DNA of 32,008 nucleotides from Candidatus Kuenenia stuttgartensis (GTDB lineage: Bacteria; Planctomycetota; Planctomycetia; Planctomycetales; Planctomycetaceae): assembly GCA_945861865.1 (NCBI GenBank), contig CAMAWN010000053.1, forward strand, positions 1-32,008. The letters are read 5' to 3'. A program made the translations under genes and the position numbers. Every line of letters starts with the position of its first letter. Position 1 is the stretch's first letter. A model generated the notes under the pieces. That model searched no databases. It worked only from the letters and a program-made list of their open reading frames with translations, and had not been told where the DNA came from. Shown piece after piece: positions 14,793 to 22,568 of this stretch.

Positions 14793-16982
14793 CTACTTCC
14801 CGGGGACAGAAGGAGTGGTCGTCGTCGGAGTCGCTGGATTCGGCGATGCGGCGGGAGTCACTGGATTCACGGTCGTCGTGTTGTTTGTGGCATCTGCCGG
14901 CCCCTCGGCAGCTCCCGCCTTCAGCGGATCGACGTCGGGGCGCTTGCCAACTTCCGTCGGAATCCAAATGAATTGAATCGTGAATTCCGTCCGATCGATC
15001 ACCTTCAACTCTTCGGTGTCCTTGCTCTGCCCATCGACCCCACCCAACGTGGCTGTCGGCGACGGGGCCCCGCCGGTTTTGGAACGACCGCCCAACGGTC
15101 CAAACCCCGCTGCACCACCTGTCTTCGTTGTTGCCGCACCTTTTTTCTTCCCCTTCGGAAAGTAGTTGTACGACTTTGGGCCATCTGCCTTGAAGACCGC
15201 ATGTGTAATCCCCAATTTTCGAACGGGAACCGGTTGTGGCGTTCCTGGCTGTTGAACGTCAAACTTTTGAAAGTTGCTCAGGACGTAGTTCTTTACGTAG
15301 GGCTGACGCTGCTTGGTTTCGTCGTTGGGATCGTTGCGAAAGTGCTCGCCCGAAAGGGTGAAGACGTACCCGGCCGCGCTCGGCGGCGGCTTCTCTTGGT
15401 CCTGCTTCAGCATCGACATGTAGACGCCACCGGTCTTCCCTTTCGCCTCCAACTCCGTAATCCACTTCGACACGTCGGCATATTTTTTGGCCGTGACGCT
15501 CTTGATGTTGACTCGGTTCTTGAGCCAGATGTCGTCGAGGTCCTGTTCGTTCCCCGTGTCACGCGGCAGGCATTCGTTGATCGCGCGATAAACTTCCAAC
15601 CACATCTCTCGCGATTCAATCGCCGTCACCAGCTTCTCACCGTCCCCTTTGGCCGTCTCGAACGCGGTCTTGGCGTCACCAAACTTTTTCTGGTGGCTGC
15701 CTTCAAGTTCTTTGAGTGCGGCGACTTTTTTCTCGACTTCACCGAATTTGGATTCGCTGACGGAATTGGCCACGTTGCTGTAGCCTGCCGTGGACATTGC
15801 CAAACCGAACAGCAGGCTGGCTGCGGTCGCCACGGCCCACGGTTTCTTGCGACGAATCTTGCGAGCGGTCGCGATCTCGGCCGGCAGCAGCGTCGTGTGA
15901 ATGCGGGTGAGTTTCAGGGCTTGCAGAGCCAGGCCATACGGCACCACGAAGCTGAGTACGTTTTCCTGGAACAGCGGAGCGTTGAGCACGGTGTCGCCGA
16001 CCAAAGCCTGGAAGTTGTCGACTCGTTCGACTTCGTATTGCAGGTTCTGTTGCAAGAATTTCTGCAAACCGGCGAGTTTGAAGCCGTTGCCAGCTCCGAC
16101 AATCTTTGTGATTTTCGCGTCGCGATTGACGCTCGAAAAATAGCCGATCGAGCGTTGAATTTCCGAGACGTAGTCATTGAACACTGGTCGCAGAGCTTGG
16201 AAGACGGCGCGCGGGTCGGGAGCTTTCGTTGCGTTGCACTTGAGATGCTCGGCCTTGGCGAACGTCAGCTTCATTTCTTTCGTCAGCGCGCGAGTGAAGT
16301 GGTTGCCGCCAATAGGCACGTTGCGAATCCAGATCTTATTGCCGTTGGTGACCAGCAGCGTCGTGTTGTCCGTGCCCATGTCGAGCACGATCATGTATTC
16401 GCCGTCGTCGGAAAGTTCCTGACCGGGGCGCAGGCCGATCTGATCAAAACACAGGAAGTTGTGCATTGCCAGCGGCGCGATCTGCACCAATTCGACTTCC
16501 ATTTTGTTGTTCACGTACGGCTTGATCGCGGAGTAGATGCCTTCCTTTTTCATCGCGAACAGGCCGACTTCGGCACCCAGCATGAAGCCACTTTCCTCGA
16601 TACCGCCGCCGAGCGTCTGGTAGTCCCAAATCACGTCTTCCAGTGCGAATGGAATCTGTTGTTTGGCTTCGTAACGGACGATCTCGTCCACCCGGCTCGA
16701 TTCAACGGGCGGAAGCTGAATGAATCGCGTCAGGGCCGACTGGCCGGGAACGCTGATCGCGATCAAGTCCCCCTTGATCTCGTTGCGAGAGAGGAACGTG
16801 CTGAGTGCAGTCTGAATCAATTCATCAGGCACTGCGTCGGGCTGGCTGAGAATCTTGGCGTGCGGGATGTAATCAAACGCGACGGCGATCACTTGGTTGG
16901 CTGCGTCGGCGTAGCGTAGACGCAGTGCCTTGAGGCCGGCCTGCCCGATATCAATGCCCCAAACGGACTGATTTTCCGCCAT
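14793..16982 (-). CDS. pilM: PilM-like actin-fold ATPase fused to a PilN-like membrane segment
   Basis: PilM is a cytoplasmic actin-like protein that binds the N-terminus of PilN and links the pilus motor to the inner-membrane platform. Here 729 residues are encoded from ATG 16982, with AGGGTGA upstream. Residues 4-350 are PilM-like (SVWGIDIGQAGLKALRL, YEAKQQIPFALEDVIWDYQ, MIVLDMGTDNTTLLV, VGAGNGFKLAGL). They run straight into HTTLLPAEIATARKIRRKKPW (LLP at 365-367), which resembles the INLLP-basic start of PilN, then a membrane helix (about 382-402), a coiled coil (about 408-460) and an outer domain. The usual PilM is about 350 residues, so this is a PilM-PilN-like fusion in which the ligand is tethered to its receptor. 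The tail is Gly/Thr/Pro-rich. Confidence 0.88.
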   Translation of the reverse strand: MAENQSVWGIDIGQAGLKALRLRYADAANQVIAVAFDYIPHAKILSQPDAVPDELIQTALSTFLSRNEIKGDLIAISVPGQSALTRFIQLPPVESSRVDEIVRYEAKQQIPFALEDVIWDYQTLGGGIEESGFMLGAEVGLFAMKKEGIYSAIKPYVNNKMEVELVQIAPLAMHNFLCFDQIGLRPGQELSDDGEYMIVLDMGTDNTTLLVTNGNKIWIRNVPIGGNHFTRALTKEMKLTFAKAEHLKCNATKAPDPRAVFQALRPVFNDYVSEIQRSIGYFSSVNRDAKITKIVGAGNGFKLAGLQKFLQQNLQYEVERVDNFQALVGDTVLNAPLFQENVLSFVVPYGLALQALKLTRIHTTLLPAEIATARKIRRKKPWAVATAASLLFGLAMSTAGYSNVANSVSESKFGEVEKKVAALKELEGSHQKKFGDAKTAFETAKGDGEKLVTAIESREMWLEVYRAINECLPRDTGNEQDLDDIWLKNRVNIKSVTAKKYADVSKWITELEAKGKTGGVYMSMLKQDQEKPPPSAAGYVFTLSGEHFRNDPNDETKQRQPYVKNYVLSNFQKFDVQQPGTPQPVPVRKLGITHAVFKADGPKSYNYFPKGKKKGAATTKTGGAAGFGPLGGRSKTGGAPSPTATLGGVDGQSKDTEELKVIDRTEFTIQFIWIPTEVGKRPDVDPLKAGAAEGPADATNNTTTVNPVTPAASPNPATPTTTTPSVPGK

Positions 16983-17215
16983 GGAAGTCACCCTGAAATG
17001 CTAAGTGGTTTCGATCGCGGTTTGACGTGTGCGTTCTACCACGAAGTCTTGAAATGATTTCGAGTTCCGCGCAGTCCATCGCTGCCTAAACTTGAGTTTG
17101 ACACGCAAACGTCCAACCGGCAGCAGACTATCAGAGGCTTTTTCAAGCCGTCAACCAAGAACCTTGTGCCGACTGGTGTTCCGCGCACAGACGTCAGACA
17201 CGACACCCTCCCAGA

Positions 17216-17256
17216 CGGTTCCCAAGAATTTGAAAATCGAACCTCATTGGGAACCG
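17216..17256. promoter_or_regulatory. Perfect 10-bp inverted repeat upstream of pilM and GH38-like gene
   Basis: CGGTTCCCAA (17216-17225) and its exact reverse complement (17247-17256) are separated by 21 bases in the roughly 400-base region between the divergent pilM and GH38-like genes. It may be an operator or a hairpin. The spacer is A/T-richer than its surroundings. The rest of 16983-17305 shows no convincing promoter or gene. Confidence 0.4.
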
Positions 17257-17305
17257 CACCCGGACACTCTCATTTTCGCGCCGACCGTTTAACATCCCGT
17301 CCCAT

Positions 17306-17362
17306 GTGGGGTACGTTTTCAACGTGCCCGTCCTGAAAAGGCAGGTTGAAAACCTGCCCCAC
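17306..17362. repeat. Palindromic repeat, copy 1 (before GH38-like gene)
   Basis: Two 23-base halves, 17306-17328 and 17340-17362, are reverse complements with three mismatches. The right half contains the small palindrome GCAGGTTGAAAACCTGC. A matching right half occurs inside the following gene at 19024-19045, so this is a dispersed element. Confidence 0.8.
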
Positions 17363-17380
17363 GAGAGACCGCAAACTCCC

Positions 17381-20300
17381 ATGCTCAACGACGTTGTCAT
17401 TCTGATTCCCTGCCACAGTTTGGAGGATTTCCCCACGGATTTAGGGGAAAAGCCGGCTGAGGGGATCCTCAATGCCTTCACGGTCGCGTGGCATCCGTGG
17501 GTGCTGGCTCAGACCCGATCACTCCCTGGCTGGCACCGGGCGGACAGTCCTCCGGAACCGTCTGCCGGCCGGCTGATTCTCGTCCCAACCGCCTGCGATG
17601 ACCGATTAGAGTCCGATTGGATCGGTCGTCAGCGAGATGCCGGTTCGTTCGTCGTTTCCGGAATTTACAAGCGGGACGAACTGCTGATCGAGGTTTTGGC
17701 GGCGGCTCGCGATTGGACTCCGCCGCAGCAGTCCGCAGACGGCAGTTCGACGCCGCTGGTCGGTGAGACTCCCAGCGGAACGGTGCCCGGTGCCGCCGTC
17801 AGCTCGCCGGAACAACTCGATCCGGAACTCGTCGCCGACTTCCTCGCGCTCGGAACAACCCACTTGCTGGTGGAGTTGCTGTCTCGGCAAATGCACTACT
17901 TCGGCGAGATCGACGAGATGCGTCTGCGACGTGAAGCCGTCGAAGCGGCTGAAGCCTTGGTCGCCGGCCGGTTGGACGACGTGAGGCAACGACTCGCGAA
18001 TTGCTTCGAGGCGCTGCATGAAGCTCGTGAGCGGTTCTATCCGACCGATGCGTACTTGCTCGACATGTGCCTGTTGATACCGAGCATGGCCGACGACAAA
18101 CTGCTGCCGCTACTGACGGACAGCAAGCCGATGAGTTTCTTGATGACGGCTCGCGACGCCGACGAAATCGCGAGAGACAAGCCCGAGATCGCCAAGCTGC
18201 TGCGCGAGGCCGTGCAGCGTGAAACGGTTGAAATTCTTGGCGGCGAGTGGTCCGAGATGCCGTCCCCGTTGCTGCCGCTCGAATCGATCCTGCACGACAT
18301 CCGCCGCGGCCGAGCGACGTACCAACGACTCTTTCGCAAAGAGCCGACCACCTGGGCACGCCGACGATTCGGGCTGCATCCGTTGCTGCCGCAGATTCTC
18401 ACAAAGTTCGGTTACTCGGCGACGTGTCACTTCTTGCTCGACGACGGCATTTATCCGGACGCTGAGAACAGCAAGCTGCGGTGGGAGGGCTGTGACAACA
18501 CGACGATTGATGCGATCTCGCGTTTGCCGCTCGCGGCCGACAGTGCGACCAGCTACTTGCGATTGCCGCAGCGCCTGGCCGAATCGATGAACCAAGATCA
18601 GGGAGCGGGCTTGATCATCGCGCGCTGGCCTGACGTGCGCAGTCCGTTCTTTGCGGACTTGCTGCGCAGCGTGAAGTACTCTCCGGTGATCGGTCGCTTC
18701 GCGACATTTCGCGAGTTCTTCGAACGCACCGATGCGCCGATGCGGCACTCGCGCTACGAAGCGGGCGAGTACCTGGCTCCGTTCCTGACTCGCAGCGTTG
18801 CCGCACGCGAGGCCGATCCCATCAGCCGCTACGGAAATCATTTCGATCGACGCCAACGCTTCGATTCCGCCTTGTGGCTCCGCAGTATCGCGGCGGTCCT
18901 GCGCGGGCGACGGTTGCACGAGATTGACTGCTCAAATGCGGAACAATTGGTGGACGATGCCGGTCCCGACGTGGGGCAGGTTTCCAAACAGCCCGTGTCA
19001 GATGATGCAAACGTCACGGCTGAGCAGGTTGAAAACCTGCCCCACGAACGTGCCCTCTCCGAACTTGCCGCTGCGAGTCAGTGCGAACTCGCTCAAACGA
19101 TTTTGCACGGCACGACCGAAAAAACGCCTGGCGTGTTGATCGTCAATCCGTTGTCGTTCACGCGGCGCGTGCCGGTCGCGTGGCCGAGCAACCTCGCGCT
19201 GCCGGCACACGGCGGTGCGGTGAAAGGGGTGTTCGAGAACGAGTCTGCTCGACAAACACTTGTCGAAATTCCGGGTTGCGGATTCGTCTGGCTACCAACG
19301 TCGAGCGGCGGCCGAGCAGCGAAAGGAGCGGGCGACGAAAACCTCAAGACGCCGCTCGTCGAGAACAACGTCCTTCGCAACGAATTCTTTGAAGTTCACA
19401 TCAGCCCGAAGACTGGCGGCATCCAACGGCTGAAGGAATACGGTCGCAAACCCAATCGGCTCAGCCAGCAGTTGGCGTTTCGATTCCCGCGCGAGCGAGC
19501 GATCACCGTCACTGACGATGACCGCGAGTTCGAGGAGAAGTCCTTCTATTCCGACTCGCGCTGTCACGGCGTCGAGGTCATCAGTCGCGGCCCGTGGCTC
19601 GGCGAAGTGCGGACCACCGGCGAGATCTTCGATCAAAAAACCGATGCGGTGCTGGCGACGTTTCGACAAACATTTCGCCTGTGGCGAGGCCGCCGCGTGC
19701 TGGACATCGACATCGAACTCGACTCGGTCAAGATGCCAGACGGTGAGCCGTGGACGAATTACTTCGGCGTCCGCTGGGCGTGGCTGGACAGTACCGCCGC
19801 ACTGACTCGATCCGTTTTGGGAACGGCACAGCCGGTCGGGCAGGACCGATTTGAAAGTCCGCACTACATCGAGATCGCGGACGACGACACACGCACGACG
19901 ATCATCACTCACGGCTTGCCGTTTCACCGCAAGATCGGGCGGCGGATGTGTGACTCGCTGCTGATTGTCGAAGGGGAAACTCGAAGACAGTTCCAATTTT
20001 CGATCGCGTTCGAGCAGCCGTATCCGCTGCAAGCAGCGATCGACTCGATGACGCCAGCCGTGGTGATCCCGACCGAGATTGGTCCGCCGCGCTGCGGCAC
20101 GACCGGCTGGTTTCTGCATGTCGATGCTCCGAATGTGCAGCTCACGCGGCTGACTGACTTGATGGACGAGCCTCGCAGTGACACCGCTGCCTGGGATATT
20201 TTGGATTCGATTTCTCCGCCAGTCGGCAGCGGCTACGCAGTGCGCTTGCAAGAAACCGAAGGGCGGCGACAGAGTGTTGCTCTGCGATGCTTCCGCACGC

Positions 20301-20473
20301 CGTTGTCGGTTCGGCTGCGGGATTTCACCGGCCGCACGACCGGACAGCCGAGAATCGACGGCGACGTCGTGCGGTTGGAATTGTCCCCGTTTGAAATCGC
20401 CGACCTGGAATTACGATTTGATCCGCCAAGCCCAGTTCCCGAAGAGTCGCCACCTCTGACCTCTGACCTCTGA
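17381..20473 (+). CDS. GH38-like (alpha-mannosidase fold) protein, nucleophile not evident
   Basis: The 1030-residue protein resembles family 38 glycoside hydrolases. ATG 17381 (MLNDVVILIPCHSLEDFP) is preferred to an upstream in-frame start at 17306 that lies within a palindromic repeat. The N-terminal (beta/alpha) region contains ETVEILGGEWSEMPSPLLP (about 281-299), then WARRRFGLHPLLPQILTKFG (about 325-344), which aligns by eye with the GH38 segment normally containing the nucleophile Asp before FGHS. Here that Asp appears to be Arg. The C-terminal beta-sandwich begins near LRNEFFEVHISPKTGGIQRL. In-frame repeat-derived residues (QVENLPHER) lie in the middle, and the C-terminus SDL plus stop is made of a CTCTGAC repeat. 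No signal peptide is seen, so it is probably cytoplasmic. Activity is uncertain. Confidence 0.72.
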   Translation: MLNDVVILIPCHSLEDFPTDLGEKPAEGILNAFTVAWHPWVLAQTRSLPGWHRADSPPEPSAGRLILVPTACDDRLESDWIGRQRDAGSFVVSGIYKRDELLIEVLAAARDWTPPQQSADGSSTPLVGETPSGTVPGAAVSSPEQLDPELVADFLALGTTHLLVELLSRQMHYFGEIDEMRLRREAVEAAEALVAGRLDDVRQRLANCFEALHEARERFYPTDAYLLDMCLLIPSMADDKLLPLLTDSKPMSFLMTARDADEIARDKPEIAKLLREAVQRETVEILGGEWSEMPSPLLPLESILHDIRRGRATYQRLFRKEPTTWARRRFGLHPLLPQILTKFGYSATCHFLLDDGIYPDAENSKLRWEGCDNTTIDAISRLPLAADSATSYLRLPQRLAESMNQDQGAGLIIARWPDVRSPFFADLLRSVKYSPVIGRFATFREFFERTDAPMRHSRYEAGEYLAPFLTRSVAAREADPISRYGNHFDRRQRFDSALWLRSIAAVLRGRRLHEIDCSNAEQLVDDAGPDVGQVSKQPVSDDANVTAEQVENLPHERALSELAAASQCELAQTILHGTTEKTPGVLIVNPLSFTRRVPVAWPSNLALPAHGGAVKGVFENESARQTLVEIPGCGFVWLPTSSGGRAAKGAGDENLKTPLVENNVLRNEFFEVHISPKTGGIQRLKEYGRKPNRLSQQLAFRFPRERAITVTDDDREFEEKSFYSDSRCHGVEVISRGPWLGEVRTTGEIFDQKTDAVLATFRQTFRLWRGRRVLDIDIELDSVKMPDGEPWTNYFGVRWAWLDSTAALTRSVLGTAQPVGQDRFESPHYIEIADDDTRTTIITHGLPFHRKIGRRMCDSLLIVEGETRRQFQFSIAFEQPYPLQAAIDSMTPAVVIPTEIGPPRCGTTGWFLHVDAPNVQLTRLTDLMDEPRSDTAAWDILDSISPPVGSGYAVRLQETEGRRQSVALRCFRTPLSVRLRDFTGRTTGQPRIDGDVVRLELSPFEIADLELRFDPPSPVPEESPPLTSDL
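18971..19045 (+). repeat. Palindromic repeat, copy 2, in frame within GH38-like gene
   Basis: The segment starts GTGGGGCAGGTTTCCAAAC (18971 on) and ends with a right half at 19024-19045 that repeats the right half of copy 1 (GCAGGTTGAAAACCTGCCCC). It encodes VGQVSKQPVSDDANVTAEQ followed by VENLPHER, which looks like a linker. The outer GTGGGGCAGG and CCTGCCCCAC ends are exact reverse complements. Confidence 0.8.
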
Positions 20474-20487
20474 CCTCTGACCTCTGG
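20454..20487 (+). repeat. CTCTGAC tandem repeat at a gene end
   Basis: Four perfect copies of CTCTGAC (20454-20481) and a fifth imperfect one follow each other. The GH38-like stop TGA (20471-20473) lies in the third copy. The array reaches to within 7 bases of the cytidylate kinase start. Confidence 0.9.
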
Positions 20488-20494
20488 ATTTCTG

Positions 20495-21160
20495 ATGATT
20501 GTGACCATCGACGGCCCCGCGGGATCGGGAAAGAGCACTGCGGCTCGCGGACTCGCGCAGCGGTTGCAGTTTGATTTTCTCGACACCGGAGCGATGTACC
20601 GTGCGGTGGCGTGGCAATGCCTGCAACGGTCGATCGACCTGCACGACGAGTCTGCCGTCGCTGCGTGTACTCACGCGATGCCGCTGCGATTGGAGCAACA
20701 GCACGTCTTCGTCGATGGCTGCGATGTGACTGCTGAGGTTCGCCACCCGGACATTTCTCGTGGCAGTTCGATCGTAGCCTCGAACCCGGCTGTGCGCCGC
20801 GAGCTGGCCGCTCGGCAGCGTGAATTCGCGAGCGGGCGCAACGTCGTCACCGAAGGTCGCGATCAAGGCACCGCCGTCTTCCCGAACGCCGAGTGCAAGT
20901 TTTACGTCACCGCAAACGCCGAAGAACGGGCTGCTCGCCGACAGCGCGAATTGCTCGAACGCCACGAGCAGACCGTGCCGCTCGACGACATTTTGACTCA
21001 GATTCGCGAGCGGGATGCCCGTGATAAAACCCGCGTCATCGACCCACTCCGAGCCGCTGACGACGCGATCCGCGTGGATACGTCCGGCGTCACTCCGGAA
21101 GCCGTGTTGGATCGCCTGGAAAGTCTCGTGCGCGAACGAATGGCTCGCGCGAATCCGTAG
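20495..21160 (+). CDS. cmk: Cytidylate kinase
   Basis: The enzyme phosphorylates CMP and dCMP with ATP to keep the pyrimidine nucleotide pool. The 221-residue length fits bacterial CMP kinases. The P-loop GPAGSGKST is at 7-15, followed by FLDTGAMYRAVAW (28-40) with the CMP-binding region. The EGRDQGTAVFPNAECKFYVTA segment corresponds to the nucleotide-monophosphate site, and RERDARDKTRVIDPLRAADDAI includes the lid arginines and the PL.A.DA signature. ATG 20495 comes just after the CTCTGAC array and has no clear ribosome-binding site. The TAG stop at 21158-21160 is part of a GTAG...CTAC palindrome. In many bacteria cmk precedes plsC or rpsA; here an unrelated redox protein follows. Confidence 0.95.
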   Translation: MIVTIDGPAGSGKSTAARGLAQRLQFDFLDTGAMYRAVAWQCLQRSIDLHDESAVAACTHAMPLRLEQQHVFVDGCDVTAEVRHPDISRGSSIVASNPAVRRELAARQREFASGRNVVTEGRDQGTAVFPNAECKFYVTANAEERAARRQRELLERHEQTVPLDDILTQIRERDARDKTRVIDPLRAADDAIRVDTSGVTPEAVLDRLESLVRERMARANP

Positions 21161-21184
21161 ACCGGACGCCGACGTCCGCGCTAC
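21157..21184. repeat. GTAG...CTAC palindrome containing the cmk stop
   Basis: This is a 28-base imperfect palindrome: GTAG and CTAC ends, a two-base mismatch, then CGGACG / CGTCCG around a four-base loop. The stop codon of cmk is the TAG of the left end. It may serve as a weak terminator or be a dispersed repeat. Confidence 0.7.
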
Positions 21185-21203
21185 GAATGCAGGAACCGCA
21201 ATT

Positions 21204-21716
21204 TTGCAGTCGCCTCGATTCACATCCCGACAAACGCAACTCGGCACGCTGCTGTTTGCGACGGGATTCGGTGCGCTGGCGCTGTCCGCGTGGGACAATT
21301 CTTCCGGATTGCCGTTTCCCATGCCGGCCTTCTGGCACAACCAGCGGGCACTGTGTTTGTTGATCGCGCTCGGCATCGCGGCGTTCGGTTTGTTTGTGCT
21401 CGTGAATGGCCCGACGGCGGCCGATGAGCGGCGCGGTACTTCTTGGAAGCCAACTCGGCCGGGCCGCAGATTCCGTTCGTTGATCGTCTATTCGCGTGAC
21501 GGTTGTCACCTCTGCGATGAGTCGATCGAGTTGCTGCAAAGATATTCGGCCTGTCTGCCGCCGATTCAAGAAATCGACATCGACGCCGATCCCGACTTGC
21601 AGAAGCGCTTCGATACCGAGGTTCCGGTCGTCGAGTTCGATAGCAAGATCCGTTTCAAAGGGCGAGTCTCCGAGTTGCTGCTGCGACGCTTGATCGAAGG
21701 GACTCCGCCGGAATGA
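21204..21716 (+). CDS. Membrane-anchored glutaredoxin-like (DUF836-type) protein
   Basis: The reading frame has no ATG between the end of cmk and the first helix, so TTG 21204 is chosen, with AGGA about 10 bases upstream; this gives 170 residues. Two membrane helices (about 13-30 and 49-68) precede a thioredoxin-fold domain. That domain starts SLIVYSRDGCHLCDESIELL with the CxxC pair Cys101/Cys104 and has EIDIDADPDLQKRF and a TEVPVV segment (138-143) with the cis-proline. DUF836/glutaredoxin-like proteins of this kind are thiol-disulfide exchangers of uncertain partner. Its stop overlaps the next gene's start (ATGA), so the two are translationally coupled. Membrane attachment of the domain is unusual. 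Confidence 0.72.
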   Translation: MQSPRFTSRQTQLGTLLFATGFGALALSAWDNSSGLPFPMPAFWHNQRALCLLIALGIAAFGLFVLVNGPTAADERRGTSWKPTRPGRRFRSLIVYSRDGCHLCDESIELLQRYSACLPPIQEIDIDADPDLQKRFDTEVPVVEFDSKIRFKGRVSELLLRRLIEGTPPE

Positions 21717-22417
21717 CGACGACGTTTGGCATGTTCGTGAAAGCTCCGAACCCCGGCCACGTGAAGACTCGGCTGGCGGCGACGATCGGCGACGTGGAGG
21801 CCGCCGAGTTGTACCGAGCTTTCCTGAGCGACTTGATCGAGCGCTTCCGTCGAACGGGCGAACGGCGTGTGCTGGCCTACTCGCCCGCTGACGACCTGAC
21901 CCGTGAAGTCTTCAATCAGTTGTCGGTTGGAGACTACGAACTCTGGCCGCAACCAGACGCAGACCTCGGCACTCGAATGCGAATGTTCTTTGAGGCGTTT
22001 GGGCCGGAGCCGGTCGTGCTCATCGGGTCTGATAGTCCGACGTTGCCCGGCGAGTTCCCCGCAACCGCGTTGGAATTGCTGCAACGCTCGGACGTCGTGC
22101 TCGGTCCCGCGACCGATGGCGGTCTGTATTTGATTGGGCTGAACGAACGCCGAAGAACCTGGCCGATCTTTGAAGACATCGACTGGAGCACGCCGCGAGT
22201 TCTGCATCAAGTGATGCAGCGTCTCGATCAGGAACAAGCGCGCGTGGCGGTGCTGCCTCCCTGGTATGACATCGACGAACCGGCCGACCTCGATTTTCTG
22301 CGAGGTCATTTGTTGGCTTTGCGATTCTCCCAGGAACAACTTGCGACCGACGCTGCGGCGACCCGTTCTGCCTTGGAACCCCTGTCGGCGTTGGATGTTC
22401 TCACTGACAGACGCTGA
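21713..22417 (+). CDS. TIGR04282/DUF2064 glycosyltransferase-like protein
   Basis: The 234-residue product belongs to the nucleotide-diphospho-sugar transferase-like family called rSAM/selenodomain-associated transferase 1 (DUF2064). Features are the nucleotide-binding start FVKAPNPGHVKTRLAATIG (8-26), AELYRAFLSDLIER, the acidic metal-site region VVLIGSDSPTLP, VVLGPATDGGLYLIGL and WYDIDEPADLDFL. It overlaps the glutaredoxin-like gene by ATGA. The real donor and acceptor are unknown; the family name records co-occurrence with a radical SAM/selenodomain protein in some genomes and does not show selenium chemistry here. No second transferase (TIGR04283 type) or radical SAM gene follows. Confidence 0.85.
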   Translation: MTTTFGMFVKAPNPGHVKTRLAATIGDVEAAELYRAFLSDLIERFRRTGERRVLAYSPADDLTREVFNQLSVGDYELWPQPDADLGTRMRMFFEAFGPEPVVLIGSDSPTLPGEFPATALELLQRSDVVLGPATDGGLYLIGLNERRRTWPIFEDIDWSTPRVLHQVMQRLDQEQARVAVLPPWYDIDEPADLDFLRGHLLALRFSQEQLATDAAATRSALEPLSALDVLTDRR

Positions 22418-22472
22418 CTATACTGCCGCCCGTCTGTAGCCCTTCGCGATCGTCGTTTGGCACTTCTGCGAC

Positions 22473-22534
22473 CCAGCACGAGGCGCCAGCGAGTGATTGT
22501 TCGAGAGTTGCCACTCGCTGGCGCGTCGTGCTGG
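22473..22534. repeat. 23-bp inverted repeat upstream of response regulator
   Basis: Arms 22473-22495 (beginning CCAGCACGAGGCGCCAGCGA) and 22512-22534 match as reverse complements at 22 of 23 positions with a 16-base spacer. If transcribed, the stem-loop would end 34 bases before the response regulator start and could affect its translation or end transcription from upstream. Confidence 0.8.
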
Positions 22535-22568
22535 AGTCGCGAGCAAGTTTCGTGCAGAGAGTTTCCGA

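Noticed and set aside
14763-16919. Plus-strand open frame of 718 codons opposite pilM
   Set aside because: It lies fully antisense to pilM, which has clear family motifs. The translation shows no domain and reads like the complement of a high-GC gene.
19292-20251. Minus-strand open frame of 319 codons within the GH38-like gene
   Set aside because: Antisense shadow without motifs or ribosome-binding site.
20454-20487. CRISPR-like array
   Set aside because: The 7-base units are contiguous with no spacers and no cas genes are present.
21713-22417. Selenium-related function for the TIGR04282 protein
   Set aside because: The family name reflects gene neighbourhoods in some genomes; none of those partner genes is here.
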